This document shows positions 11,201 to 22,318 of a DNA stretch of 64,000 nt, in pieces. The notes under the pieces were generated by a model that saw nothing but the letters and a program-made list of their open reading frames with translations, made no database searches and was not told where the DNA came from. The stretch is from Xanthoparmelia taractica (Eukaryota > Ascomycota > Lecanoromycetes > Lecanorales > Parmeliaceae). Each line of letters starts with the position of its first letter. Position 1 is the stretch's first letter. Location: assembly GCA_033085395.1 (NCBI GenBank), contig JANQBS010000028.1:124001-188000 (forward strand). Direction: 5' to 3'. Both the position numbers and the translations under genes were made by a program.

Positions 11201-12303
11201 CTCGTTATGCAGGACCACGCTCAGCCTTAAAGGATACCTCAACGAGCCGGAAACCGGCTGGAACCGTACTACAGCCAGTCGCACAAGTCGTGAGGATGAC
11301 GCCGCTTGTTCTCTGCCCAGAAACCTTGGACAACCTGCTATTTTAGGCTCGTCTATGGGTTTCCTGGTACAGACTCCAGCAAGATCTATGTCCTAGTCTG
11401 TACCTACAACTCTTGTCCGGCTGTCGATTCAAGGATCGCGCCCTTATATTGCGTGCACCATGGAAATGATATCCGGTACTCACTGAAAACCCTATAGTGT
11501 GAGCACTTATATTCCTTCTTAGACCGTCGTGGTTCTAGCAGAGCACAGCATACATACACGCAAATCCCTAAATCATGTATACCATTCAAACAAAAACACA
11601 ACGAAAATTATCTCACAGTCCTATACCCCCCGCCCCTGTGCACAATCCCCTGGTTCTCGAGTAAGACGAGTTCCAAGTCTTTGTTCCCATTAGAATTGAG
11701 GAACGAACTAGCAGCTCGTCATGCAAGCCGTATCCAGACATTTCAACTCATCTCATCTCATCTCATCTTACAACCTTTCGAACCAGCGTAGAAGGCAAGG
11801 CCAATATACTTTCAAGGCGGAAAAGACAGCCAAAGGTTGGGAGAGGGGGAAGGGGGCAAGTCAGTCAGTCAGTCAGTGCAGAGTACTTAAAAGTAGGGTA
11901 GATGAGATGAGGTAGACAGATGAGAGGTTCGGAATTAGGGAAGGGAGGAAGTTGTTAGAAATTGTTAGGTAGGTGGGCAGAACATGAGCCTGGTGTTGTG
12001 AAGAGGGTAAATTTGCTCTTCCGTGCGGGTAGTTTGTGGTGTGCCCTGTAGTAAAGGTCCTTCGGACATAGGGAGGTAACATTGGCACAAGAGTCGATTG
12101 CTTAGTAGGCGATTGCATTGCATTCGCTAGCAGCCTAATCACAAGCACAGCCTACCTAGCAACTAATATACACAAAGAAACCCGCTCGGATGTTTCACGC
12201 TTCAATCACACCCTCCCTCCCTTCCTCGCTCTTTCTTTTCTTTCCTTCTTTCTTCCCTCCGTTTCGCGCGAGGAACCATATCAATCACACGCAGGCAGCG
12301 TCC
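8217..12303. other. 4.1-kb gene-poor interval
   Basis: No reading frame here shows a recognisable family. Base composition is balanced rather than AT-rich, so it looks like old, unselected sequence rather than fresh RIP. Minor features are a short CATCT repeat near 11745-11768, an AGTC repeat near 11860-11877, and one small minus-strand frame with a hydrophobic leader at 8746-8937 (listed separately). CT-rich sequence at 12200-12260 is the 3' flank of the LEA-like gene. Confidence 0.5.
8746..8937 (-). CDS. Possible small secreted protein (63 residues)
   Basis: The frame begins at a true ATG and starts MTLTRAGFYACFLASSVHVLAK, which has the basic end, hydrophobic core and Ala-containing cleavage region of a signal peptide. 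The remaining 40 residues contain one Cys and no recognised domain. There is no supporting neighbour, no visible promoter and no homology I recognise, so this could be a chance frame. Confidence 0.2.
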   Translation of the reverse strand: MTLTRAGFYACFLASSVHVLAKDPANATILSRVSVSAILGASLRQVYPLSEDPESCFLPLRPW

Positions 12304-12849
12304 TCACATCTTCCCCTTAACCTCCTCCGCCTTGCCCTTTGCCTGCCCCGCCATCTCCTGCGTCTTCCCCTTGGCCTCGCCCATCATCTCGGACGCCTTG
12401 CCCTTGGCCTCACCTGTCATGCCCTTAGCCTCGCCTGTCATTTCCTTGGCGGAGCCCTCGGCTTCCTTTGCCTTGAGGCCGACGGTCGATTTGAGGGTGG
12501 CGGATGCTTGTTCTGTGGGATCGAAGGGGTGGAGATAGTTAGCGAGTTATTCATTGAATGGAGAAGGGCGCGCGAGGGTAGGGTGTTTAGTAGGTGAAAG
12601 AATTCACGGTTAAGGGAGGGAGGTCCGTAACACCGAGTTATAAGTGGGAGGGATGAACTCACGACCTTTCTCAATTCCCTTGACAGCCGCTTCACCGACA
12701 GTCTTGTTCACACTATCAATCGTATCTTTGACCGCGGATCCCGCATCCTTCTGCTGAAACGGGCTCGTAGAGAAGCGGACCTGCTTGCTGGCGGTAGCAG
12801 CCAACGGGGCGCGAGGAGCTCGAAGCGCAATGGTTCGTAGGAGAGACAT
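12304..12849 (-). CDS. Small mitochondrial LEA-like (late embryogenesis abundant) protein
   Basis: The minus-strand gene has two exons (12849-12663 and 12512-12304) around a 150-bp GT-AG intron that splits a Gln codon, giving 131 residues. Residues 1-33 (MSLLRTIALRAPRAPLAATA..., RFSTSP) form a typical mitochondrial presequence rich in Arg, Ser and Ala. The C-terminal half is Gly/Ala/Lys/Glu-rich and made of repeating units such as GEAKGMTGEAKGKASEMMGEAKGK, the degenerate 11-mer style of group 3 LEA proteins. These are disordered when hydrated and protect membranes and proteins during drying or cold. Fungal homologues of this size are usually annotated as LEA-domain proteins. Its 5' leader carries a (TTG)n tract. 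The model is well supported because both exons share the LEA-like composition and join in frame. Confidence 0.82.
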
Positions 12850-12884
12850 GTCTTTTGCTGGGTTCTGGAAATGGTAGAGCTTCT

Positions 12885-12929
<45 letters not shown>
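12885..12929. repeat. (TTG)n microsatellite, about 15 units
   Basis: An uninterrupted TTG run of about 45 bp begins 36 bp upstream of the LEA-like start codon. On the gene's strand it reads (CAA)n and lies in the probable 5' leader or core promoter. CAA repeats are unstructured in RNA, so a leader role is possible, but nothing in the sequence shows it. Confidence 0.9.
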
Positions 12930-12930
<1 letters not shown>

Positions 12931-13189
12931 GGATAGAATGGGGGTTATGAGCTGGGTGGTTGTTTTGGCAGGTGAGATGATGTTATTGTTGAAAGGGATT
13001 CCCCTGCTCGGTAAACATGAGGATTGATTTTGGGCAGACGTCATTTGGAGGTAGCCTGATGTTGCTTGGTGCGCGTGGGCATAGCAGGCTTTGTTTTAGG
13101 CGAAGTATTGCCGAATGTTTTTGGAACACTGAAGTCGACTTGGGCTCACTTTGTTGGTCAGTTGCTTGCTCACTCGCTTTATGTGTACG

Positions 13190-13830
13190 TCTGTATGCTT
13201 CATCTGTGCGTTAAGATGCTTCATCTAGGCGTTTTGCTTAACCTGGGTGTCTTGCTTCATCTGCCTGTCCTGGTGCTTCATCCGCCCATCCAATTCCTTC
13301 ACCAGCCCGTCTGAGTGCTTCATCTAGGCGTCTGCTTCACCTGGACGTCTTGCTTTATCTGCCCGTCCTGATGCTTCATCCGCCCATCTGGATGCTTCAC
13401 GCGTCCTCCAGAAGCTTCATCCCACTTGTCCGGTCGCCTGGTTCACACCTGCACCCCCAGTTCGCCTGGTCAGAGCACTAGACGAAACACACATAGTACA
13501 GCTGGACAAGCTGCACATGCAAGCACCAATATACTTTAGAGGCTTTCAAGACTCTTTCAGTCCCTAGCATTGAATGCTGCAGCGGCGGAAGAGAATCCTA
13601 GTGCTTCATCTGTCCGTCTGGATGCTTCACCCGTCCTCTCGAAGCTTCATCCCACTTGTCCAGTTGCGTCGTCCACACCTGCACCCCTGGTCTACCTAAC
13701 TTAAGCACTAGACGAAAAACGCAAAGAACAAGCAGACAAGCTGCACACACAAGCACCGAACACTTTAGAGGCTTTCAAAGCCCTTGCAGCCTCTGGCATC
13801 GAATGCTGCAGCGGTGGAGGAGATTAGCGA
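13190..13830. repeat. Degenerate minisatellite plus two copies of a ~220-bp unit
   Basis: From about 13195 to 13440 a short motif around TGCTTCATC-N6-CGTC recurs roughly every 20-30 bp. A larger block, about 13380-13600, is repeated at about 13600-13825: both contain GAAGCTTCATCCCACTTGTCC, GCACTAGACGAAA, AGCTGCACA and ACTTTAGAGGCTTTCAA in the same order. Many differences are C/T or G/A. Read on the minus strand, the short motif encodes recurring Asp-Glu-Ala triplets (DEAxxRxDEA), broken by stops, so it may be a decayed coding repeat. Confidence 0.75.
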
Positions 13831-14879
13831 GCTTCCAAGAGAAAAGTAATTGGCTCACCTTCGGGGCATCCTCTTGTCCATGGCTAAATGCTTGCTGCAT
13901 GCATTGGAGGTTTTTTTCTGCAACTCGCCACCTGTCCATCGCTCCAGTGAGAGATAACTTTCATACCCCTAGCTATGAGATTCCTAATCACATACTGCTT
14001 ACAGTCAGTTCGACCCAGATGCTGTACCTCTGTCTCTCAGTTTTAGCTTGCATCTGCAGGGACTTGGATTGGTGGGACATGGGTCAAAGCCAATTCTTTA
14101 TTTTGGTAAATCTCAGATTCTTCTCGTCGCTGACTATGTATGAGTCTCATTCAGAAGCCGGTGTGCAAGAGTCCCCAAACCTAAGGGGCTAACTGGATAC
14201 CTCAACTCAGTGATCCAGCTCACCAAGCACTCCAAATGTCTTCTTCTCCACAAGCAAGTCTGCAACCAACCCGATCTCGATGATGTTAGTTTTGTTGGTT
14301 GTTTGGTACCTGAATAGTACCTCATTTCCACAAACTCTTCTCTCGAGCTTCTTGTACCTCCCTCTCCCGTGCATCTTTTTCCCTCTGTTTGACTCGCTCC
14401 TTTTCATCCTCCTTCCCCTCTTTCCGCAAATGTTCAGCTTCCTTCCGCTCGTCTGCGGGACATTGAGGAATGCTAAGGCATTGTGGAGAAATTGAAGGTA
14501 TGGGAGAGCGTGTCAGTAGGTAGATGAACTGTGCGGTAAGAGTGCGACCGCGTATCCCTCATGAGGGGAACTTTGCCATTATGATTTTTATATATTGCTG
14601 CACCACCATTGCAGATCCTCGGTCCTGGTCCCATGCACTGGCAACTTTCTGGGGCGATGGAATATATGGCGAATGCTGGAAGCCTTCGGGACAACAGGGG
14701 ATGACTGTTCGTTAGGCGCTTGAGAAACTATACCGAGATGAAAAACCTGGCAACCAACATTTTGCCAGGAGTAGCCTCAACCGTTAAACCGTTTCACATA
14801 CGTCAGTCGTGTACCAAGACGATTCCTTTGGACCACCCTGCTCAAAAGCGGCATTGTTGATGAAGAGCTGTCGTCAGAG

Positions 14880-14951
14880 TCGAGGAACATTATTACCTTG
14901 GACGGTAATCTCTTCGAGCTTGCGAAAGTCGGCCACTTCGTTCAGAGCGAG
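14880..14951 (-). pseudogene. Fragment of an unknown protein family (FRKLEEITVQG motif)
   Basis: The minus strand reads EVADFRKLEEITVQGNNVP and then meets a stop. A closely similar stretch, EVADFRKLKEVTIRGRIVP, occurs on the minus strand at about 40745-40860. The repeat of the same amino-acid pattern with different codons points to two relics of one gene family, perhaps a fungal F-box-type protein (a guess from style only). Confidence 0.45.
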
Positions 14952-16700
14952 TAGGAACCTCGGGAGATGGCCGGGAGTTGCGGTCGGTGACGAGCGCGGG
15001 CTCCTTGCCATCATCACTTCCGTTCTTCCATCTTGTCAAACGTATCCTTCGTTGAAAACTTAGGCAAAGACGAGTGGACAAGAAATAAAGCCGCACCAGT
15101 ATCGCCGACGAGGGCAGCCTTCGTTGGCCGCTATCCTAGTCCGCCTCCCAAAACGAAAACACCCCCTCCATCAATCCCACCCTAAAACAACCGCGCGATC
15201 AGTGTCACAATGTGGACACTGATTTTTGAGCCTAAACGAGGTATACAACGTGGGACAAGCCATGAGCAATGTGCTTCCTGAATGCAGCATGCATAATGGT
15301 ATCATCCCCATGCAAGAACCAGATCGCCTAGAGATCCAAGCCCCGAGAGCGTCGGCAGTAACGTTCTTCGTCGCGGGTACACGCCGCTCCACTTGTCTCT
15401 ATATGGAAAATTGCTCCGCCCCAAGCAATTCAAGCAGCGAACCGATCCGCTCGCACATCGGACGCGGTACTTACGGGTGTTGCCCCGTGGAGTTGATGCG
15501 GTATGGGTGAGTGTTATGATATATATTTACCTTTCCGAAAAGCTGCAACCATTTGAGCCTCACATTAAGCTCCTTCTCGATTCCAAGCTTTCGAGGCCCT
15601 CTCTGCGAAGGTATCGTGGACCATGAGATTCAGACGCACACCGCCTTCGGAATTATCCACGAACGATGTACCCCTCTCTGATTGAGGTTGCATCGCCGCG
15701 ATTTCTTGGTCATGCAATTCTGCGTCTTTCAGGATCCCGTTCAGGTCGCTGTCCAATTTTGGAGAAGTTGAGGCAGATGCAGGGGTTTTCTTGTCCTTTT
15801 GCCCTCGTTGCCGCACTGCAGGGGAGGACATTATGAAGGTAAAGACCGATAGGCTAGTAGATGATCCCGCGTCATCACTTCCAACACTAAAGATTTCTGC
15901 AATGGCTTGAGTCCAAGAGTGCGGAAACGGGCGGGTTCGCGATGAACAAATTGAAGCAGTCTCCGCCATCCTCTCGTAGATCAGCTCGGCATCGCTCCCA
16001 TCTTAATTGAGCACTTCCTGGACGATTTGTCTTCCCAGCCCAATCGTATTTGCTGTCAACAATTTCGGAAATGGAATGCAGATATATGTGGTTGCTGGGG
16101 GCTTGTTTTCGTCGTTGAGCAACTGCTCCAACATTCGCTTGAGCCCTTGTGGTTAAGCTGAGGCCGTTTTACTTGGGTCTGCCTGTCATCTTGCCCACTG
16201 GGGTAGGCACAGTTGCCGCTTGGACCAGTGTAATCGCTGCGAGCTTAACCGCTCTAGACTTGCCAGCTGCAGGCGAACGTGGAGGTTCTTGTCTCGTACC
16301 TGAAATACCTTGACACTCAGAACATGCGCGTACATGTCCAGCAGATAATCCGTTCTTCTTGGCGTTGCCGTGCTGCAGGACTGTGTTCTTCCGGTTTTGC
16401 ACGGTTTGCGCACTGGTCAATAATCGCCGCATCAATCAGTGTCCTCGCTAAAGGTCTTGATCTTTCCGGACCCTTCTGCTGTATCCCCGTCCGTCACCAA
16501 TACGTACCAGCGGACGGAGTAGTCCGCTTCTAGGGTCAAGAGACCTCCCAGACTATTCTACAGGACTTCGTCAGCCTTGAATCGATCGGAAGGCGCGTCA
16601 AATCTGGTCCGGAGCCACGTCCGGGCGGGATGACTTCAATCTTGGCCGTCTCACTCGCGGTGTCACTGTGCTGCGTGTAGAGCTAACGGCGCCTGCGTCC

Positions 16701-16938
16701 TCATGCACATGCGCCTCGACGATCGTCCGCACCTGCTTCAATCGCCGCAAGATCTCTTGCGCGCTTCTTGGCGCTCCGCTCTTCTCGCTCCTCGTCGGCT
16801 TGCTTTCGCTTCCGGGGCACTGTGTCGGAGAGAAAACATCCGCCTCTCCTCGTGATCACGGCAAACGGTGGCCTGTGAGCGCGGTTCAGTCTGTATTGAT
16901 GCGACAATGGATGCGAGGATTGCAACCGTTACCTTCAT
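16701..16938 (-). CDS. Possible small secreted protein with an upstream TATA box (decayed?)
   Basis: A minus-strand ATG at 16938 opens MKVTVAILASIVASIQTEP, a good signal-peptide shape. In this frame the protein runs 66 residues to 16738; an overlapping frame extends to 16701. The mature part is Arg/Glu/Ala-rich. A TATAAATATATA tract lies about 10 bp upstream of the ATG, too close for a normal leader, so either the real start is further downstream or the tract is coincidental. The surroundings are full of decayed fragments, so expression is doubtful. Confidence 0.25.
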
Positions 16939-17261
16939 GTTCGTATATATTTATACCTTGTCTCGTTGTCAAGGCGAGTCGTTGGCTGTATATATTTGTA
17001 TTCGAAGGTGGACAATGCCACCAGTGGAGTTCCTCCGCAATTGCGCATTGGCGTTTGTCAGTCGTCGACAAGCAAATCTTGATAGTACAGATCATCAATT
17101 TGATAGATCGGATCTGGCCGATGTGCAAGGTTGCCTGTCTTGGAGGGTATAGATCAGGAGATGGCTTTCTGGTAGATCCATGGTGAAGCCTGGTGGGAAG
17201 GCAGCTTGAGCCATTGAAGCGGTCGGCCAAGGTCCTAATGTGTTCATCACATTGTTCGATC

Positions 17262-17340
17262 CATCAAGCTCTTGGAGACTCATTGAATGCTTCAAGTCCT
17301 TGGAGACTCCTTGAATGCTTCAAGCTCTCGGAGCATCAAC
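17262..17340. repeat. Three tandem copies of a ~28-bp unit
   Basis: The unit AGCTCTTGGAGACTC followed by TTGAATGCTTCA is present twice in near-identical form, and a third copy diverges after CTCGGAG. The array is short and sits in non-genic sequence between decayed gene fragments. Confidence 0.7.
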
Positions 17341-17468
17341 GGTTCGCATCGTGGCTCTGCTGAGGCTGCCTGTGACCCGGCTTATCTCACTCAACACCTG
17401 GTCGATTGTCTCGGGCACAGGTGCGCAGTTCCTGGTACGTGGACTACTTGACCATTTCGAAGGGCATG

Positions 17469-17924
17469 TCATTTCCTATGGGCTTCGAGATCAGACTCTT
17501 TCGCCTTTGCGTTGCCGGCGCCTGAGAGCTGGTGATAAGGATATTCGAGGGTTGGGTCTGACGTGGTAATCTCTGGCTCAACGCCCTCGTCGTCCGGGTG
17601 TCTATCTTGTCCATCACCTGGTTCCCCTTCCTCATACTCGTCTTCATCCTCTTCGGAAGCATGGTTTCCTCCCGTCGCTGATCCTGATACACTATCAGGA
17701 GTGTAAGCGTCATCGTCATCGTCACTCCTTGCTTCAGCTCCCGAGACTTCTTCATGAGGATTCTCTTCGCCTTCCTGAGGCGAGTTTGCGGCAGATGGCT
17801 CTTCGATCCTAATATGCTCTCCGCGAACGACTCTCGCCAATTTCTTGAGCCGGTATCGGAAGGCAGAATCAAGGTTCTCGATACTCAACCGTGGTTGTCC
17901 GAACATGGCAAGGTCATCATCCAC
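17469..17924 (-). pseudogene. Acidic coding-like fragment, unknown family
   Basis: About 150 residues are open on the minus strand, with no good ATG at the start (the first codon is GTG). It begins with a possible helix (LDSAFRYRLKKLARVVRGE) and continues as an Asp/Glu-rich disordered segment with runs such as DDDDD and EEDEDEYEEGE. Upstream, another frame (about 17885-18070) reads PDYRNVSHLRAEQFDRNGR and would join only with a frameshift. The composition is that of a real nuclear-type acidic domain rather than a chance frame. Confidence 0.45.
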
Positions 17925-18936
17925 GGTGGGACTACCATGCTTCTCGAGATGTGGCGGCCATTCCGGTCAAACTGCTCAGCGCGCAGGTGACTGACGTTGC
18001 GGTAGTCAGGAACTTCTGGCTTGCCGTTTCCCCTTTTCCTAGGCTTGGATCCAGACCTGCACGGATCCAATGACGGAAGGGGTATATTTCATATATATGT
18101 AGTTTCCCGGAAGTACATGTTGGTGGGGGTCGAGCGTTGACAGCATGGAGAGCCGGGCGTTTCCTGCTCGATAAGGACAAATTTCCACAACCAAACAGTC
18201 GGCTGGAAAAACTGTCAGTCTTGGCTCCAGCAGCTGTCGTAACTAAAGACAGGTCGGCTTCGATGGCAGGGGACTTCTCAGCGGCATGTGGAGCTAGCAG
18301 CACAAAGTGAACAGGTTCGGGGCCTTGGAGGATGTCCATATCCATCGACTTGGTAATCAAGAGGACTCATTTGGAGTAATCGACAGACTTCACTCCTCCG
18401 CCACAATCCTGTTTTTCATCGGCTTGTACGAACACCAGGCGCATCTAGTTGATGTGGTCGAGGCGACAAGGTACTCTTTATTGTTTTCGAGACAATGTAA
18501 GAAAGATTGAAGGGAGCGGTGCCCAGCGTCGGAAGAGTATGGCTCGAGTTGACGCTCAGGAGATGGCGTCTTAATGCTTTCCCGTAGGACGCTGTGTCGG
18601 TCAGCAGCCCCTCATCGCTCCAGATTGTTGGCGTGGCTTACTCTGCGTCAGCCGCAAATCTAGTCATGGTACATTTCCCACCATGAGCGGATTCATGCTT
18701 CTGGGTGACGCGCAGAGAAGTGCGGGCTCCGTTGCTGGCCAGCAGCCAAATAGGGGCTGCTCATGTGCCGTATCTGATTGCGGTAGGCGTTAGCTCACGC
18801 TTCGTCGCAGATTGCAAAGTCCAGGATAATCGTCGTGCTCCGCACTAGCTTTGTGTTTCCGTCGTCGAAGTGAGTCTTGCGAAGATGAGCGATCGCCACC
18901 ACCAGATTCGGCATTGCCCGGTCGCAATATATATTT

Positions 18937-19150
18937 TTACTCAGGACCCCAAGCCTGAGCACTTAGCCTCCGCATTCTCCAGGCCAAATCAACCCACCTT
19001 TCGTCAAGTCGCATCAAAACGCTCTGAGAAACGTCGCCCTCCCATTCATGAGCACCATCAGTCTGAGCATTGTTTACCATAGGCCATTGTTGGGCATGCT
19101 GAAGATTCTGATACTGTTGCGGCTGCTGACGTCTCTTGAACTCGGCCTGT
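18937..19150 (-). pseudogene. Coding-like fragment, Gln-rich, unknown
   Basis: The minus strand is open from about 19150 to a TAA at 18937 and reads EFKRRQQPQQYQNLQHAQQ, then a Trp-rich end (HEWEGD, RWVDLAWRMRRL, AWGPE). It may be a downstream exon or tail of the TPR fragment at 19.25-19.5 kb. It is not the CS domain that follows the TPR in Sgt1 proteins. Confidence 0.35.
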
Positions 19151-19257
19151 TCCTGCCTCTATTGATCCCAAAATTTGCGGAGTCAGTTGGATGTTCATGG
19201 GACTTCGTGATTGCAGTAGCCACTGCAGAGACCCGTTTTCCTTGCAGCTAGCTTGGG

Positions 19258-19490
19258 GGAACCACAACTCCCCACTGCAGGCATTGCTTTGCGTCGCCGT
19301 AGCGCTCTAGGTTGAACAGGGTGACCGCCCTTCGTAGCTGACTTTCGGCGATGAGCTCCCTCTTGGCTCTCTTAGTGGCCAGGGACACAGCAAGCTCCGC
19401 GTCGTTGAAAGCGGCTTGATGATCGAGTGGTGACAGGCGCGTGTAGGCCTTGGAGCGTTGAACATAGTAGTTGATGGCTTGAGGGCTCCT
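19258..19490 (-). pseudogene. TPR fragment resembling the Sgt1 N-terminal domain
   Basis: The minus strand encodes YYVQRSKAYTRLSPLDHQ, AAFNDAELAVSLATKRAKRE and LIAESQLRRAVTLFNLERYG in one open frame. This is the tetratricopeptide pattern of fungal Sgt1 (co-chaperone of Hsp90 and SCF ligases): a FYxQRsxAYxRL helix, then xAxxDAExAVxxAxxRAKRELI, then xxRRAxxxxxLxRYxDA. No CS or SGS domain follows. The upstream residues in the same frame are low in similarity and lack a convincing start, so this is an isolated domain piece. Confidence 0.6.
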
Positions 19491-20897
19491 GCTCCTGGGC
19501 CGGCTCTTGCTCCGAACCACGCAGGCCACAAAGTGAGATCGAATCTCATTTCCCTGGGCATAACCTGCTCCTCGAATGGGGCAGAAGCAACTAGGGAGGG
19601 GTCTGCCACCCAATGGAGTGCCGCTTGGCCTGAGTGGTCTCTCGCCAGGAGCATGCTTGTCTCACCGCCTCCGGGCTCGCGCTGTTGGGATTGATTTCGT
19701 TGCAACATAGCAGTATGCGCTCGAAGAGGTAGACTCCATGATCGGAAAGCGCATCGCTGGCATGAGATCTTCCAAGGGCACAAGACCGACTTCTGCATGG
19801 TGAGACTTGCGTTTATGATTTATATATATAGCGCCTTGGAGGGAGCTACATTTCCGCTGACTCCTGCAAGGTTGGCGCAATACTCGTCCGCGACCTTGTT
19901 ACAGAGTTGATGAAACTGACGAGGAAATTTGCGTATATAGGTGTTCCTGAGAGGAACCTGTTGCGGTTCGCTACTCTGGTATGAGTGTTAAAGGGCCAGA
20001 TCCGCGCTCGTATAGGCTCTTGTTTCAAGAGGATAGGCATTGTTCGGACTTGTTTGCTGGGGGAAACAGTCCGTACTATGCGGAGAAATTGCAGGCAACG
20101 TTTCATTGTGTCCTTGGTCTTGGCGACCAAACTGTGACCGCGCGAGTCGACCCTGGGAAGTCGCTTGTGTAGGCGAGGTACTGAGATCGTGGACAAGGCG
20201 TATATTTCAAATATAGCGACATGGTTGCCAGTGCTTCCAGCGCCAAAGGGTCCAAAAGAAGAAATAGCTAGGCGAGGGTTTCGCCGGCCGTGAGAGACGC
20301 GATCAGAAATCGCGGTTGGTGGGTGGTTGGAAAGTATACAGCATGTCGCGTACAGGGTGTTCCAGACGTGTTTGCTGGCAGGTGTGACCAAAAAGAAAAA
20401 CAAAGAAGAGAGAAAAATCGAATCGACCAGAAGATAGCATTGCAAGCCCCCAGCATCTTGGACCCAAGCCTCCAAGAACATTTATGCTATCCAGCAAGTT
20501 GCGCACCGAAGGCCTTTCCTGCCTGGGAGAAGTGTGGCCAATCGACATTCAGCTGAGGCTCAGCATCTTCGCTGACGTGCTTTTCTGGCAAGTACTGATG
20601 GAGAAAGAATCCCGGCGAATATTGGATCTTGGGGTAGTAGGCCTAGAGCTGCGAGTAACTGGCATCATGCCCAAGTCGAGCTTGCTGGGCAAATCTCCAA
20701 AGCTCATGTTCAGATCTTTCTCACAGCCATTAATTGGTGAGGAGGCCCAAGATCTCGGTGTTTTCAAAGTGGAACGGAGTTTCCAAAGCTGGCGGTTGTG
20801 GTCCACTCTCTTGGAGTCGAGACTTTTGTTCGAATTGGCGCTCCCATTTGGGCTGTTGGATGCTTGTGAAGGAAGCTCGCGATGGCCTGCGCTTCCA

Positions 20898-21368
20898 TTA
20901 GGAACTGGGGACCGATGAGCAACTACTCTCTGCACTCTCAAAGTCTGCAGGGAAACTTACTGGAGGCAACTCTGGTCCAGCCAGCTCTCTCATGGCATTG
21001 GTCAGTCGCTGTGATGTTTGCCAACCACTCCTGCAAAGGTTCGCCAAAGCTGAAATCTGCTCGAGAGGGTGAGCTCGATGAACGCACTGCAGGATTGCGC
21101 AATAAGTGGCACTTACTTGGTCGTCTTCCCCTTCCACTGCTTGACAAGCAGACATGCCTCCAGACAGTCCGCTGCCTTGATGACTAAAACTTTGCACCAT
21201 CCTACCGATTGCGTCGTCTCCCCGGGCTGCGGTTCTCAGCGCCATCAAGTTCGGCAGACCGCGAAGTCGTCGTCGATGGTCGCGGTCAAAACCATGTAGT
21301 CGATGAACCGTTCGAAACCGCTTTCGTCGCTCGATGCTTGAAGTAGTGCACCTCGGACACAAACTCAA
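20898..21368 (-). pseudogene. Coding-like fragment, unknown family
   Basis: About 156 residues are open but begin at a TTG, not an ATG. The middle reads ATYCAILQCVHRAHPLEQIS and ALANLCRSGWQTSQRL, and the end reads GPELPPVSFPADF, a regular helical and linker pattern typical of genuine protein. I do not recognise the family. A basic segment (SSIERRKRFRTVHRLHG) occupies the N-terminal part. Confidence 0.35.
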
Positions 21369-22132
21369 CCGGCCATGGTCGCCGTCGCCTCATTGGAGCC
21401 TTTTAACGTCGCTGCTCAGGACCCTAGATCTGCAAAGTCAGTTGATCCTGTCTGTCGCAAGTTAGCTGGACCTCGGATGTGCCAATCGTTGATGATTCTG
21501 GACACGGTAAATAAATCCGTTCGTTATAGCAGTGGACTACATATCCCACATCCATTATATACAGAGTCACGCCATCAATGTCTCCAAGTGTAATTCGACA
21601 TGTTCTCACCATCCATGAGCGTCTTCGTCATCTCCAACCACTTCCTCCATTAGCTTCAACCCATCCCCTCCATCACATCTTGCCTCGCTTCACATCGCTC
21701 CTAATAGTCTGGAATCTGCGACACCCGCTGTAACTGGATGTCTGAGAAGACCTTATAGTCAACCTCACAGGACATCCTTGTGGGTTTGAGATCCTTGCCT
21801 TGGGAGAAACCCACATCCGACTCTTTCCTCGTCATCGAACTCTGATGTCGCCGAAGCCACAGACCCAAGCTCTACCAAGCTGCTGAACACCACGTCCTTT
21901 CGCCGGCACTGTAGTTGCGACCGTTGGAGGAGTACTGACACCCTGCTGGAAAGCCTCATGAGTCTTGTGTTCAAAGCCTTTGGCTTTTCATGCGCTTCTA
22001 GTTGGCGGATCCCCAACTGGCACACACTTCAGAAAAGACTGCAGCTTCCCGCAGTTAGTTTCGCCTGCGGAGCCGAAATTCTGAGTCAACCGATCCAGCA
22101 CGTACAGAGTACTCTCGCCCTTCTGAGTCAAC

Positions 22133-22318
22133 CGATGGTGAAGTGGCCCTTCCAATGCTCCTTCACGGGAATGCCCTCCGGATCATCGTTTTCTACGTCT
22201 GCGTTGCTATATATGGTGGCGTCGTCATCGACTTCGACATCTCCATTGCCTTCGTCGGGAGGTTTCGAGTGTACGATGAGCTTTAGTCTTTGCGGCTTAG
22301 GCGGTCTCGATGAGTACT
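22133..22318 (-). pseudogene. Short coding-like fragment, unknown family
   Basis: The minus strand is open for about 60 codons, reading RPPKPQRLKLIVHSKPPDEG, an acidic linker with DVEVDDDATIYSNADVEND, then PEGIPVKEHWKGHFTIG and a stop. Its balanced composition suggests a former coding exon. The TATATA here falls inside the reading frame. Confidence 0.35.

Noticed and set aside
13656..14192. 178-codon plus-strand frame
   Set aside because: It overlaps the duplicated minisatellite, lacks any recognisable domain, and the opposite strand is equally open in pieces.
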